Origin: JBMFVE01 sp049966155
GTDB taxonomy: Bacteria > Bacteroidota > Ignavibacteria > Kryptoniales > JAKASW01
Assembly: GCA_049966155.1 (NCBI GenBank)
Contig: JBMFVE010000011.1
Coordinates: 1 to 60,770, forward strand
DNA: 60,770 nt
Reading direction: 5' to 3'
Under the pieces are notes generated by a model. That model was not told the origin of the DNA. It was given only the letters and a program-made list of their open reading frames with translations, and did no database searches. Positions 28,615 to 37,143 of this stretch are shown here, piece by piece. Positions within the stretch are counted from its first letter, which is position 1; each line of letters opens with the position of its first letter. Made by a program: the position numbers and the translations under genes.

Positions 28615-29018
28615 TGGGTGACCTCCTTATATATGAACGAATGTGGTTCCTTTGTTTCCTCCTTTTCGAGAATATCCTCAAGACTGGATGTAAACGTGTT
28701 TGCAGAAAGTGAATAAAAAATTGTCTGTCTTTCTCTTCTTGAACTTACAATGTTCTTGTCTTTAAGTTTCCTCAAATGCTGCGATACAGCCGACGTGCTC
28801 ATATTTAGGCATTCTGCCAGGTCGCAAACACACATCTCTTTGTGGGCATGTAAGAGATAAATTATTTTCAGGCGTTGCCGATTTCCTGAAACTGAGAGCA
28901 AATCTGCAAGAATATCGAGCCCACGCTGTTCTGAAAGATTTTTTTTAATTAATGAGAATTCAGCCTTTGTAAAGGTAGGTCCTATGCATAACTGGCCTTC
29001 AACATGTGCTCTTTTCAT
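28611..29018 (-). CDS. ArsR-family metalloregulator of the mer operon
   Basis: A repressor of 135 residues with a winged helix at about 33-105: SGNRQRLKIIYLLHAHKEMC, VCDLAECLNMSTSAVSQHLR as recognition region, then RRERQTIFYSL. The helix carries the Cys63-Val-Cys65 pair of the ArsR ELCVCDL-type metal site, plus Cys70 and an N-terminal Cys11. Metal binding would release DNA. It is the first gene of the mer operon and overlaps the MerTP start by 4 bases, so it replaces the usual MerR. The palindrome just upstream (29034-29049) is its probable operator. The metal is presumably Hg(II) by context. Confidence 0.9.
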   Translation of the reverse strand: MKRAHVEGQLCIGPTFTKAEFSLIKKNLSEQRGLDILADLLSVSGNRQRLKIIYLLHAHKEMCVCDLAECLNMSTSAVSQHLRKLKDKNIVSSRRERQTIFYSLSANTFTSSLEDILEKEETKEPHSFIYKEVTQ

Positions 29019-29033
29019 TTAATATTTCCTTAT

Positions 29034-29075
29034 TTTAGTAATTACTAAACTAATAAACACCAGCACACATATCAA
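29034..29075 (-). promoter_or_regulatory. mer promoter with ArsR operator palindrome
   Basis: The 16-base perfect palindrome TTTAGTAATTACTAAA (29034-29049) begins 16 bases before the ArsR ATG. Reading the minus strand, TTGATA (29075-29070) is followed by 17 bases and TAGTTT (29052-29047), so the palindrome overlaps the -10 and the start site. This is the standard place for an ArsR repressor. The -10 is weak against consensus. Confidence 0.6.
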
Positions 29076-29307
29076 TAGTTCCTGGCTACACCTTTAGGCA
29101 AACCGTCATAAATCACCCCTGCCTATTGAAAGTTATTTATATTCTCGATGGCATTTAGATTCACAGTGCAAGACGTTATAAATTCCTCAATTGAGCCATT
29201 ACCTCATGGCGCCTCAATGTATTGCTTCTCTGGATATGAACACGCAAATTTGAATGTTTCAGATACATTTTATTAAGAGCAAATTATTGAACCATTACGA
29301 GGTTAAA

Positions 29308-29778
29308 ATGGAAAGAATAGCTGTACAGGATTGCTATCCTGAAGAACTGAGCTACTGTTACGGCTGCGGCAGGCTTAACGATCACGGTTACCATATTAAA
29401 AGTTACTGGGATGGCGAGGAAACCGTTGCTTATTTTAAACCAGAGCCGTACCACATTGCTGTGCCTGGTTTTGTTTACGGTGGTCTTATTGCTTCAATTA
29501 TTGACTGTCATGGAACCGGAACTGCTGCATTAGCAGCTTACAGAGCTGAAGGAAGAGAACCGTGCACAGACCCCCCATTTAGGTTCGTTACCGCTTCGCT
29601 ACAGGTTGATTATCTGAAACCAACTCCCCTTGGAGTCGAGCTCGAGCTTCGAGGTGAGGTATTAGAATTAAAAGGACGAAAAGTAATTTCTGAAATAAAG
29701 GTTTTAGCAAACGGTGAAATAACAGCACGTGGGAAAGTCATAGCAGTACAGTTGCCGGAGCACATGAAATCAACGTAA
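29308..29778 (+). CDS. PaaI-type hotdog thioesterase
   Basis: A cytoplasmic hotdog-fold protein of 156 residues, probably an acyl-CoA or similar thioesterase. The conserved helix region is YGGLIASIIDCHGTGTAALA, after GCGRLNDHGYHIKSYW, a cysteine-rich start (CYGCG) typical of a PaaI-like group. The later strands are LQVDYLKPTPLGVELELRGE and KVISEIKVLANGEITARGK. The ATG at 29308 is chosen over 29254 because GAGG lies just upstream and the family alignment starts there. It is transcribed away from the mer operon. Substrate unknown. Confidence 0.8.
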   Translation: MERIAVQDCYPEELSYCYGCGRLNDHGYHIKSYWDGEETVAYFKPEPYHIAVPGFVYGGLIASIIDCHGTGTAALAAYRAEGREPCTDPPFRFVTASLQVDYLKPTPLGVELELRGEVLELKGRKVISEIKVLANGEITARGKVIAVQLPEHMKST

Positions 29779-29970
29779 ATGAACGTAGCAGCCTGCTGGC
29801 GTTGCCTTCCTTACCACCCTGCGTCAGAACTACCAGTTATCCTGGAAAGAGTATATTCACCATTTCGGAAAGCACCGCGCGTTCCCTCTCCTCTCATCGA
29901 GATGGAAAATTACTCTGTATTAAACCAAAAGAGGAGCTTAAACAGGCAGTTTCAAACGCAGGGTTCATAC

Positions 29971-31401
29971 TTAAGAACGTGAAATATTCAGTGAACTCTT
30001 GACATTAGACATATCAATGTTATGTTTTCTAATGAGATTTTGGATTTGGCGCCTGTTGTATCCACTGATCCTTGCTGCTTCAGAAATATTTCCACCAGAT
30101 TTCTCAATTAATGAGGTGAGAAATTTTCTTTCCAATTCCAGGACAATCTTTTCCGTCCTTCTTATTTTCTCTTTCTGTAGCTCATCCTTTGTAATCGGTA
30201 TTTGTTCCACGATCTGCCCCACTGAATCTCTTATTTCTTGAGGGATGGAGTCCACGGTTAGTTTTTCATCCCTTGCAAATATGACCGCTTGTAAAATTAC
30301 GTTTTCAAGTTCTCGAACATTACCCGGCCATGAATAAAGTTTTAAAATCTCCAGAGCATCATTGTCAATCGCATTAATTATCTTTTTTGCTGATTTCCCA
30401 TGTTTTTCAATGAAATGCTGTACCAGTAGTGGAATATCTTCCTTTCTTTCACGAAGTGGAGGAACTTGCAGGTATACCACCTTCAGACGGTAGTAAAGGT
30501 CTTTTCTGAAGTGGCCACTCTCAACCTCATTTTTTAAACTACGATTTGTTGCCGCCACAATTCGGGCTGCTGACTGTAAAAAAGTTGTTCCACCGACCCG
30601 GGTAAATTGCCTGTTCTCAAGCACATGGAGTAGTTTTACCTGCAAATCAAGAGGCATCTCTCCTATCTCATCCAGAAAGAGTGTCCCACTTTCTGCTAAT
30701 TCTAATTTCCCTTTCTTTGTACTTACGGCTCCGGTAAAGGCCCCACGCTCATGTCCAAAAAGCTCGCTCTCAAAAAGTTCATGTGGAATTGCACCGCAAT
30801 TCACTTCTATAAATGGCCCACTGGATCTTTCGCTCATCATATGAAGAGCCCTTGCAAACAATTCCTTTCCGGTTCCCGACTCCCCTTCAATTAAAACTGA
30901 AGCATCTGTCAATGCTACTTCCCTCACGAGCGCAATCAATGACTTCATCAAGGGGTTGATTGTTATGATTTCCTGTGGAACCTCGTATTCCTTCAATCGG
31001 CTTTTGAGTGCCCGGTTTTCCATGATTGTTAGACTGTAATCAACAGCACGCCTCACCGCAAGCTCAGCGTCTTCAATTTTTATCGGCTTCAGAATATAAT
31101 CATAGGCGCCGGCCTTCATAGCTTCAACAGCGTTTTCAACGCTCCCATAAGCAGTTATTAAAATGACGGGGATCCAGTTGAACTTATCCCTTATGTGTCC
31201 CAATAGCTCGAGACCTGTCATTCGCGGCATCCTCATATCGGTTAGAACAACAGCTATATTTTCCCTGTCGAGAATGCTAATCGCCTCTGTTCCATCTTTT
31301 GCCACCAGAACATCGTACTTATCCTGAAAATTTATTTTCAGGACTTTTAAAGACCTTTCTTCATCATCAACAATCAAGATCTTCAGTTTATTTCTATTCA
31401 T
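29971..31401 (-). CDS. Sigma-54-dependent response regulator, NtrC family
   Basis: A transcription activator of 476 residues. Residues 1-125 are the receiver domain, with Asp12 and Asp13 of the acidic pocket and phospho-acceptor Asp55 in VVLTDMRMPRM. The AAA+ sigma-54 domain follows, with Walker A GESGTGKELFARALH, the sigma-54 contact loop GAFTGA, and Walker B GTLFLDEIGEMP. A Fis-type helix-turn-helix is at the C-terminus (NISEAARISGYNRRQIQNLI). The ATG at 31401 overlaps the kinase stop in an ATGA, which decides the start. It is the regulator partner of the kinase. Possible target promoters of sigma-54 type exist in the window, for example near 44613, but the link is speculation. Confidence 0.93.
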   Translation of the reverse strand: MNRNKLKILIVDDEERSLKVLKINFQDKYDVLVAKDGTEAISILDRENIAVVLTDMRMPRMTGLELLGHIRDKFNWIPVILITAYGSVENAVEAMKAGAYDYILKPIKIEDAELAVRRAVDYSLTIMENRALKSRLKEYEVPQEIITINPLMKSLIALVREVALTDASVLIEGESGTGKELFARALHMMSERSSGPFIEVNCGAIPHELFESELFGHERGAFTGAVSTKKGKLELAESGTLFLDEIGEMPLDLQVKLLHVLENRQFTRVGGTTFLQSAARIVAATNRSLKNEVESGHFRKDLYYRLKVVYLQVPPLRERKEDIPLLVQHFIEKHGKSAKKIINAIDNDALEILKLYSWPGNVRELENVILQAVIFARDEKLTVDSIPQEIRDSVGQIVEQIPITKDELQKEKIRRTEKIVLELERKFLTSLIEKSGGNISEAARISGYNRRQIQNLIRKHNIDMSNVKSSLNISRS

Positions 31402-33542
31402 ATTAAACCAACCCTTTTGCTGTTTCCTGTAAAAGTGAAGATGGTTTCCCATTTGCGCGACTTAACGTCAATCCGCCCTCCTAAAGCAACAGCTATATTT
31501 TGCGATATGCTCAGACCCAAACCTGTGCCACTGTCTTTTGTCGTGTAAAATGGTTCGAATATTCTTTCCAGTGCCTCCTCTTGAATCCCAATCCCGTTGT
31601 CAGAGACTGAAATGGAGAATTGATCACCATCAAAGGCTGCAGAGATGGAAATGTTCCCGTCATTGCACGAAAAATCAGACTGGGATTTACACCTTTCTTT
31701 AATGGCATCAACTGAATTGATGGCAATATTGAACAACAGTTGATATAACATATCCGCATCTGTGCTAATTTCTATCAGCGCCTCCTCAGGAGGGGTCTGT
31801 ATTCTTATTTGCCCGGCCACAGCACCTAAGGAACCCCTTAACCTTTGGAAAATATCTTTTAGAAAAACAACTTCGTATTTTGGGGGGCGAAGTTTAGAAA
31901 GACTTAGAAAATCAGAAAGAATCTTGTTCAGCCTTCCCGATTCATCGACTATGAATTGTTTGAGTTCCTTCTCTTCCTCAGCAGACAGGTTTTTCTTCAG
32001 GAGAGTTTGTGCCGATGCTGACATAATATTAAGTGGATTCCGTATTTCATGTGCAATACCCGCCGTCAGTTGACCCAGTGATGCAAGATGCTGTATGCGA
32101 AATTCCTCCTGTTCCTTCTTACGCATGTGATCAATAGCAAGGTTTCGCTGATAGGCGGTGGAAACTTCGTTTGCAAATATAGTAAGCGCTTCTACGATGT
32201 CTGTTGTAAACTCCTCTCCTGATTTCCTCAATGATATTGCCAGTATACCAACAAGTTCCTCTGCAGAAAATAAGGGAAAAAGGAGTCGGACAGCCTTCGA
32301 CTCTAACAGTGAGTAAATTTCATTGTTAATCTTGTTGGGTTCAATGTCATAAAATTCTACTGCGCTCTTATGCCTTTGCAAAAATTGAACCAGATAACAA
32401 TCGCTTTTGATATTTAAAGAACTGGACTCACCTTTCCATTCTAAAAAGGATAATCCATCTAACTTCTCTACTCTGATGAATATGAGCACATTTTGTATGT
32501 GAAATTGCTTCGACAAGAATGATTCGATCTTTCTGAAAAACTCAGCTCTAGGGAGATAACCTGAAATTTCACGAGAAAATTCCACCATGTTATGCCGATA
32601 TCGATTAAGATCGCGGCTCACAATAATATCAATCGTTCGACGTATTCTTGTTTCAAGAGGACCAATCAGGAAAACTAAAAAGAGAACAAGAAGTGCATTT
32701 GCAGCATAGGAACTTATCCCTAAATAATTCAAAAGACTTGCTGTAATAGCCTGCACACCCAGAAAGTAAATTGCAAGGACGATGGATGACGCGACTGAAT
32801 ATGCGATGCCTTTTCTCATTGTTTGTGGTGATTTGAACATTTTTCCTTGAAGAACTGCAGTGGCAAAGAAGATGCTGATTATGGACGATAGCACTGTAGA
32901 TGCAGTGTAAAAGTATAAAGCCTCTCTTGCTATTTTCTCAATAGTGAAAAGCAAGAGTGATGAAAATAAGAAAGTCAGGCCACCAAAAAGGAAAATCCTG
33001 GCACGCCGCTTCTGGGTCGTGGTCCGTAAAACTGAAATCTTACGCATCACAACGGCGGATCCCCAGATCAAATAAACAAAAAATATAGTAAAGAGTGATA
33101 TCGACTGGAAATCAGGATGTATTATAATTCTGTAATAATAAATCTTACTTGATCCGGAGATAGGCAGCAAATTAATATGAAAATTTGGAAATGAAAGTAT
33201 CAGGAAAATAATTGGTAAAAGGAAAACCCCCAAGTAGAAGACGGGTCTATTCTTAAACATTGAAATGCTTCGAGAAAAGTTGTAGGCACCAATTACATAA
33301 ATCGCAGGAATAATAAAAATTATCCTGTAAAGCACCTGTGCAGCGAGAGCGGCTCCCTGTTGACTTTCGCTGGCCAGGATAAATACCTCGGAAATATTCC
33401 AGATTGCGAAACTGAGGACAAATGTAGAAACCCATCTATTGACAGAGGATCGGGGATTTCTGAAAAATATCAGGAATGCTATTGTGATATTTATGACAAA
33501 CGAGAAAAGAGCAGGAAAAGAATAAATGTTTATAAGCACCAC
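31398..33542 (-). CDS. Membrane-bound sensor histidine kinase with GAF-like domain
   Basis: A kinase of 714 residues. Residues 1-300 hold about eight hydrophobic segments forming an integral-membrane sensor module. A GAF-like domain follows at about 335-470, then a HisKA dimerisation domain with the phospho-His498 in HEIRNPLNIMSASAQT. The HATPase domain has the N-box LLFNIAINSVDAI, G1 SVSDNGIGIQEEAL and G2 DSGTGLGLSI. The GTG start at 33542 is supported by GGAGG 8 bases upstream. It overlaps the response regulator by 4 bases. It is transcribed divergently from the TetR gene across a 97-base gap, whose palindrome may affect both. The signal sensed is unknown. Confidence 0.93.
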   Translation of the reverse strand: MVLINIYSFPALFSFVINITIAFLIFFRNPRSSVNRWVSTFVLSFAIWNISEVFILASESQQGAALAAQVLYRIIFIIPAIYVIGAYNFSRSISMFKNRPVFYLGVFLLPIIFLILSFPNFHINLLPISGSSKIYYYRIIIHPDFQSISLFTIFFVYLIWGSAVVMRKISVLRTTTQKRRARIFLFGGLTFLFSSLLLFTIEKIAREALYFYTASTVLSSIISIFFATAVLQGKMFKSPQTMRKGIAYSVASSIVLAIYFLGVQAITASLLNYLGISSYAANALLVLFLVFLIGPLETRIRRTIDIIVSRDLNRYRHNMVEFSREISGYLPRAEFFRKIESFLSKQFHIQNVLIFIRVEKLDGLSFLEWKGESSSLNIKSDCYLVQFLQRHKSAVEFYDIEPNKINNEIYSLLESKAVRLLFPLFSAEELVGILAISLRKSGEEFTTDIVEALTIFANEVSTAYQRNLAIDHMRKKEQEEFRIQHLASLGQLTAGIAHEIRNPLNIMSASAQTLLKKNLSAEEEKELKQFIVDESGRLNKILSDFLSLSKLRPPKYEVVFLKDIFQRLRGSLGAVAGQIRIQTPPEEALIEISTDADMLYQLLFNIAINSVDAIKERCKSQSDFSCNDGNISISAAFDGDQFSISVSDNGIGIQEEALERIFEPFYTTKDSGTGLGLSISQNIAVALGGRIDVKSRKWETIFTFTGNSKRVGLI

Positions 33543-33577
33543 CTAATCCTCCATCTGCTCCGGTACCAACTTTTCTC

Positions 33578-33623
33578 TTGACATCGCTTCCTTCTGTTAT
33601 TAATTTAGTAAGTAATCACTTAC
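33578..33623 (+). promoter_or_regulatory. TetR promoter and operator in a divergent gap
   Basis: TTGACA (33578-33583), 17 bases, TAATTT (33601-33606), then the palindrome GTAAGT-AATC-ACTTAC (33608-33623). The repeat lies over the expected start site and 17 bases before the TetR ATG, so autorepression is likely. The divergent kinase promoter may use TTGACA on the minus strand at 33639-33634, which would put the same palindrome between its -35 and -10; this second reading is weaker. Confidence 0.6.
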
Positions 33624-33639
33624 AAATCAAGCATGTCAA

Positions 33640-34236
33640 ATGGAAAGAAAACCGACAGAGATAAGGCAGGAAGAAATCAAAAGAGCTTTTCTTGAGATTG
33701 TTGACGGCGAAGGCCTCCACAACCTCTCCACCAGGAAACTTGCTGAAAAGGTCGGCGTTACGGAAGGGGCGCTGTTTCGCCATTTCAGGTCCAAGCGAGA
33801 CATAATCCTCTCAATTATTGACAGTGTTGAACAGGTTCTGATGAGCTCTCTCCAGAGCGTTGCCATGTCCAATGCATCGTCAAAGGACCGACTTTTCAAA
33901 TTTCTTTGTGCACATGTCCGGTATCTTATAGAAAACAGAGGAATTACCATGCTCCTATTTTCTGAAGCCGCCCATTCCAACGACTCTGAATTGAAAGCAC
34001 GGATGCTAAATATATTGAACAGACAAAAACAGCTCGCTAAGAAGATTATTCAGGACGGGATTGTTTCTGGAGAGTGGGACAGCTCTATTCAAGTTGAAAA
34101 TGTTGCCATGCTTTATATGGGAATTCCGATTTCCCTGAACATTGAGCTTGTCTTGAATCCTTACGGTGTAAACACAGATAACTTCTGTAAGAGGATGATG
34201 TGTCTCCTTGAGCGAGCTCTAAAAAAAGCATCATAA
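33640..34236 (+). CDS. TetR-family repressor
   Basis: A repressor of 198 residues with the TetR helix-turn-helix at about 10-55: EIKRAFLEIVDGEGLHNLST, RKLAEKVGVTEGALFRHFRS and KRDIILSIID. The rest is a variable ligand-binding, dimerisation domain with helices such as FKFLCAHVRYLIENRGITML and MLYMGIPISLNIELVL. It is the first of four plus-strand genes (TetR, FmdE-like, TauE-like, porin) and its promoter carries a palindrome fitting self-repression. The ligand is unknown; the neighbouring transport and metal-related genes suggest an anion or metal-cofactor role, but that is inference. Confidence 0.9.
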   Translation: MERKPTEIRQEEIKRAFLEIVDGEGLHNLSTRKLAEKVGVTEGALFRHFRSKRDIILSIIDSVEQVLMSSLQSVAMSNASSKDRLFKFLCAHVRYLIENRGITMLLFSEAAHSNDSELKARMLNILNRQKQLAKKIIQDGIVSGEWDSSIQVENVAMLYMGIPISLNIELVLNPYGVNTDNFCKRMMCLLERALKKAS

Positions 34237-34298
34237 TTTTTTAAAAAATTCTTTGTAACTGTACGATTACTAATAAAATAATGGAAGGAGATTAAACA

Positions 34299-34919
34299 AT
34301 GTTCAAAGTACCTGACTGGCTTTTTGAATTTCACGGTCACAAATGTCCGTACTCCGTAATGGGGTACCGAATGGGAGCAACCGCTCTGCGTGAACTTGGA
34401 GTGGAAAAATGCTACGACCACGATCTTTTTGTCTTTTCCGAAATGGGCGTGGGCCATCCGCAGGGCTGCATCCAGGACGGCATTCAGGCATCAACATCCG
34501 CAACTTTTGGGAAGGGACAAATGCACAAACTGTTCTTTGGAAAGGTAGCGGCGACTTTCTACCATCCTGCAAAGGGGGCAGTCCGTATACTTTTCAGGAA
34601 CGAATTCATGGACAAGTTAGGTACGCATGAATTTTTCAAGTTCAGAAAGCAGGGTATTGAGCCGTCACAGGTACCGGCTGATGTCTCTCAGGGAGTTATC
34701 GACATGGTTCTCAACGCTGCCGAGGAAGAGCTTTTCAAGATTGAGCGAGTACCCGACTTCAACTTTAAGCCTGTCCCAAGCTCTTTCAACAAAGCAAAGT
34801 GCAGCGTCTGCGGAGAGTATGTCTTCGAACGATACCTGAGAGTAAAAGATAGCAAGCTCGTTTGCCTCCAATGCTCAGGACATAGGGATGACGAACAGAC
34901 AATTTACTTACCTATATAG
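34299..34919 (+). CDS. FmdE-family protein with C-terminal zinc ribbon
   Basis: A cytoplasmic protein of 206 residues. Residues 1-150 match the FmdE (formylmethanofuran dehydrogenase subunit E-like) family: FEFHGHKCPYSVMGYRMG with His and Cys of the metal-binding HGHxCP motif, then ALRELGVEKCYDHDLFVFSE and GCIQDGIQASTSATFGKG. A zinc ribbon closes the protein, CSVCGEYVF and LVCLQCSGHR. GGAAGGAGATTAAACA precedes the ATG. FmdE-like proteins occur widely in anaerobes that lack formylmethanofuran dehydrogenase and have no settled role, though molybdenum/tungsten enzymes or redox sensing are suspected. It lies 62 bases after the TetR gene and 189 bases before the TauE gene. Confidence 0.85.
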   Translation: MFKVPDWLFEFHGHKCPYSVMGYRMGATALRELGVEKCYDHDLFVFSEMGVGHPQGCIQDGIQASTSATFGKGQMHKLFFGKVAATFYHPAKGAVRILFRNEFMDKLGTHEFFKFRKQGIEPSQVPADVSQGVIDMVLNAAEEELFKIERVPDFNFKPVPSSFNKAKCSVCGEYVFERYLRVKDSKLVCLQCSGHRDDEQTIYLPI

Positions 34920-35108
34920 AAGGCAGACCTGAGAACAGCGCATGGATACTATTCAAGAAATCGACTTCTGTCGGTTGGAATTTCCAGTACAGACGGTTTT
35001 ATCTGTGCGCTTTTCTCTTGCTTTTAACAAACCGATTATCTTTTGCAACTATGTTTGTGCGATAATTCCATTATCAAATGGAAATTTCAAGCATGGAGGT
35101 ATATTCTC

Positions 35109-35861
35109 ATGACAACTGCTATCATAGCAGCCCTAATAACTTTTCTGTTTACAGCATTGCTTACAATTGCAGGTGTTGGAGCTGCCTTTATACTGATACC
35201 TGTCTTTGTTGCTTTGGGCATAAACATTCATGTAGCTATGGCTGTTGCGCTTCTTCTTAATTCGATCGCAATGTGTTTTGCGTCATACCGATATGTAAAA
35301 TCAAAATTGGTACTATGGAAACTGGCTATACCTGTACTCATTGTGGCAACAGTGTTGTCACCAGTAGGAGCATATATAAGTCAAGGGCTCGATGACAATA
35401 TGCTAAAATGGTTGTTTGTTGGATTCCTTTTGTTCGCAGGCTTAATGATGCTTTTTTATGAACCGAAGGAGAAGGATATAGAAACTTCAAGAAATAAGCA
35501 GCTGACCTACGGAGTTTCAATAGGAGGATTTGCTGGCTTTCTCGGCGGCTTGCTCGGTGTCGGTGGAGGCAATATTATTATCCCGGTACTTGTGTGGATG
35601 GGGATTAATCCTAAAAAAGCGTCTGCAACAACCTCTTTCATTGTTATATTTTCTTCTTTATCAGGTTTTTTGGGACATGCAACGCTCGGGAGCATTGATG
35701 TTAAGCTGCTGGTGTTGACCGCGATAGCTTCTGCAATCGGGGCTGTTTTGGGTGCCTGGCTCATGACGGAGAAACTCAAACGAAAGCAGGTAAAGCTCAT
35801 CATTGGTATCGTCCTGCTGGGCATTGCCGGGAAAATGATGTGGGGCCTACTCTTAAAATGA
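35109..35861 (+). CDS. TauE/SafE-family membrane transporter
   Basis: An inner-membrane protein of 250 residues with about eight hydrophobic segments in two repeats, the layout of the TauE/SafE (sulfite or organosulfonate exporter, DUF81) family. Marker stretches are LTIAGVGAAFILIPVFVALG in the first repeat and FAGFLGGLLGVGGGNIIIPV in the second, with the conserved G-x-G-G-G loops. The ATG at 35109 is chosen because GGAGG lies 9 bases before it. It overlaps nothing upstream, but the porin reading frame begins 60 bases later. The substrate cannot be read from sequence; export of sulfite or sulfur-containing anions is the family's known role. Confidence 0.88.
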   Translation: MTTAIIAALITFLFTALLTIAGVGAAFILIPVFVALGINIHVAMAVALLLNSIAMCFASYRYVKSKLVLWKLAIPVLIVATVLSPVGAYISQGLDDNMLKWLFVGFLLFAGLMMLFYEPKEKDIETSRNKQLTYGVSIGGFAGFLGGLLGVGGGNIIIPVLVWMGINPKKASATTSFIVIFSSLSGFLGHATLGSIDVKLLVLTAIASAIGAVLGAWLMTEKLKRKQVKLIIGIVLLGIAGKMMWGLLLK

Positions 35862-35920
35862 AACAATTAATACGCCAAAGTGAAAATTTCAATTGGAATC
35901 AAATTTTTCTCGGAGGTCAT

Positions 35921-36937
35921 GTGAAAACGTTTTTTTGTATCATTTTTCGGACTAATTTGTTTTTAGCAGGAACAATTTTGTTTTTCCTGACTGATGTGTC
36001 ATTGTCTCAAACCAAGATAGGCTGGGGTGGATACCTGCAAACGAGGTTTTCGGACGATTTCCGATCCAATTCCGGCTTTTCGATACGGAGAGCCAAAATG
36101 TGGATCGGCGGCCCTGCGCCTGTAGACAGCAATCTTTATTTCCGAATTCAGGGAATATTCAGATACCAGACGAGTGGTACATTCATGCTTCAGGATGTTT
36201 ACTGCGAATACAGAATGCTATACGGCTTCATGAGAATTGGACAGTTTGTTCCAGACTTTGCCCTCGAAAGGCAGCAAGCCGATGCTTTTATACCACTCAT
36301 AGAAAGAGCTGCAGCCGTTAATGTTCTAATTCCAACAGGGGACACATATGCCCGAGACATTGGCATTGAAATAGTGCTTGAGCCAAAGGCGTCTGGATTT
36401 CACTCAAGCTTCGGGATATATAACGGTAATGGTGGAAACACAAAATCCAACGAGGACAGACAATTCCTCTATACCGCCAGAATTGGTTACAAAATTCAGT
36501 TTTCAGATGAAACCTCATGGACTAATGGCTTTTCCGCTGCTTACCGCGACAAGAAGGATTTGTCATTCCCGAGCATTCTTGGAACCGGCAATATGTTTAC
36601 GGGAAAGGATTTTCGATGGGGTTTTGAAACTCATTTTAACTCAAGAAAATGGGATATTCAGGGAGAGTATATTCAGGCAAACCTGGAGGATAAAATATAT
36701 TATGGGTACTACGCATTTGCCAATTATAACTTTGACGGATTGAACGAAGTTGTGCTGTCTGCAGAAAAACTTCATGTGGCAAATCCGTCATACCCGAATT
36801 CACCCTGCTACATTATTGGTTACACGCATTTCTTCAATGGGCAAAAATTTAAAGTGATGGTTGATGGTCGTACACAGAAGTCTGGAGATCACACCAATTA
36901 TGGTGCAACAGCGCAGCTTCAGGTATTTTTCAACTGA
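35921..36937 (+). CDS. Phosphate-selective porin O/P-like outer-membrane protein
   Basis: An outer-membrane beta-barrel protein of 338 residues. The GTG at 35921 with GGAGG 4 bases upstream is preferred to an ATG at 35840 inside the previous gene, and it leads directly into a signal peptide (KTFFCIIFRTNLFLAGTILF, cut near SLSQT). The mature protein has alternating strands such as GWGGYLQTRFSDDFRSNSGF, MWIGGPAPVDSNLYFRIQG and LQDVYCEYRMLYGFMRIGQF, and ends QLQVFFN with a terminal aromatic. This matches the OprO/OprP family, usually taking up phosphate or other anions. It is the last gene of the TetR-FmdE-TauE-porin set. Confidence 0.85.
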   Translation: MKTFFCIIFRTNLFLAGTILFFLTDVSLSQTKIGWGGYLQTRFSDDFRSNSGFSIRRAKMWIGGPAPVDSNLYFRIQGIFRYQTSGTFMLQDVYCEYRMLYGFMRIGQFVPDFALERQQADAFIPLIERAAAVNVLIPTGDTYARDIGIEIVLEPKASGFHSSFGIYNGNGGNTKSNEDRQFLYTARIGYKIQFSDETSWTNGFSAAYRDKKDLSFPSILGTGNMFTGKDFRWGFETHFNSRKWDIQGEYIQANLEDKIYYGYYAFANYNFDGLNEVVLSAEKLHVANPSYPNSPCYIIGYTHFFNGQKFKVMVDGRTQKSGDHTNYGATAQLQVFFN

Positions 36938-37143
36938 TGAGGTTAATTAACTCCACTTTTGGATGACCTCATCTCCCAATATCCTCAATATCATTGTCAT
37001 TAATGGCTATTCTCGTTACATAATACATCACAAGCCAAAAACGCAGCATAATTTATTAGCCTGTTCAATTAACAGGAATGTCCATTTCCCGAAGAACCAG
37101 GATATCAGTCTCACCTTGTTGTGGAGTTCACTAAAAGCATCTG

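Noticed and set aside
29779..29982. Short open frames after the PaaI-type thioesterase
   Set aside because: They lack a ribosome-binding site, have biased composition and partly overlap the response-regulator end.
36936..36973. Inverted repeat GATGAGGT/ACCTCATC after the porin gene
   Set aside because: Arms are only 8 bases, the loop is 22 bases and there is no T-tract, so it is not called a terminator.
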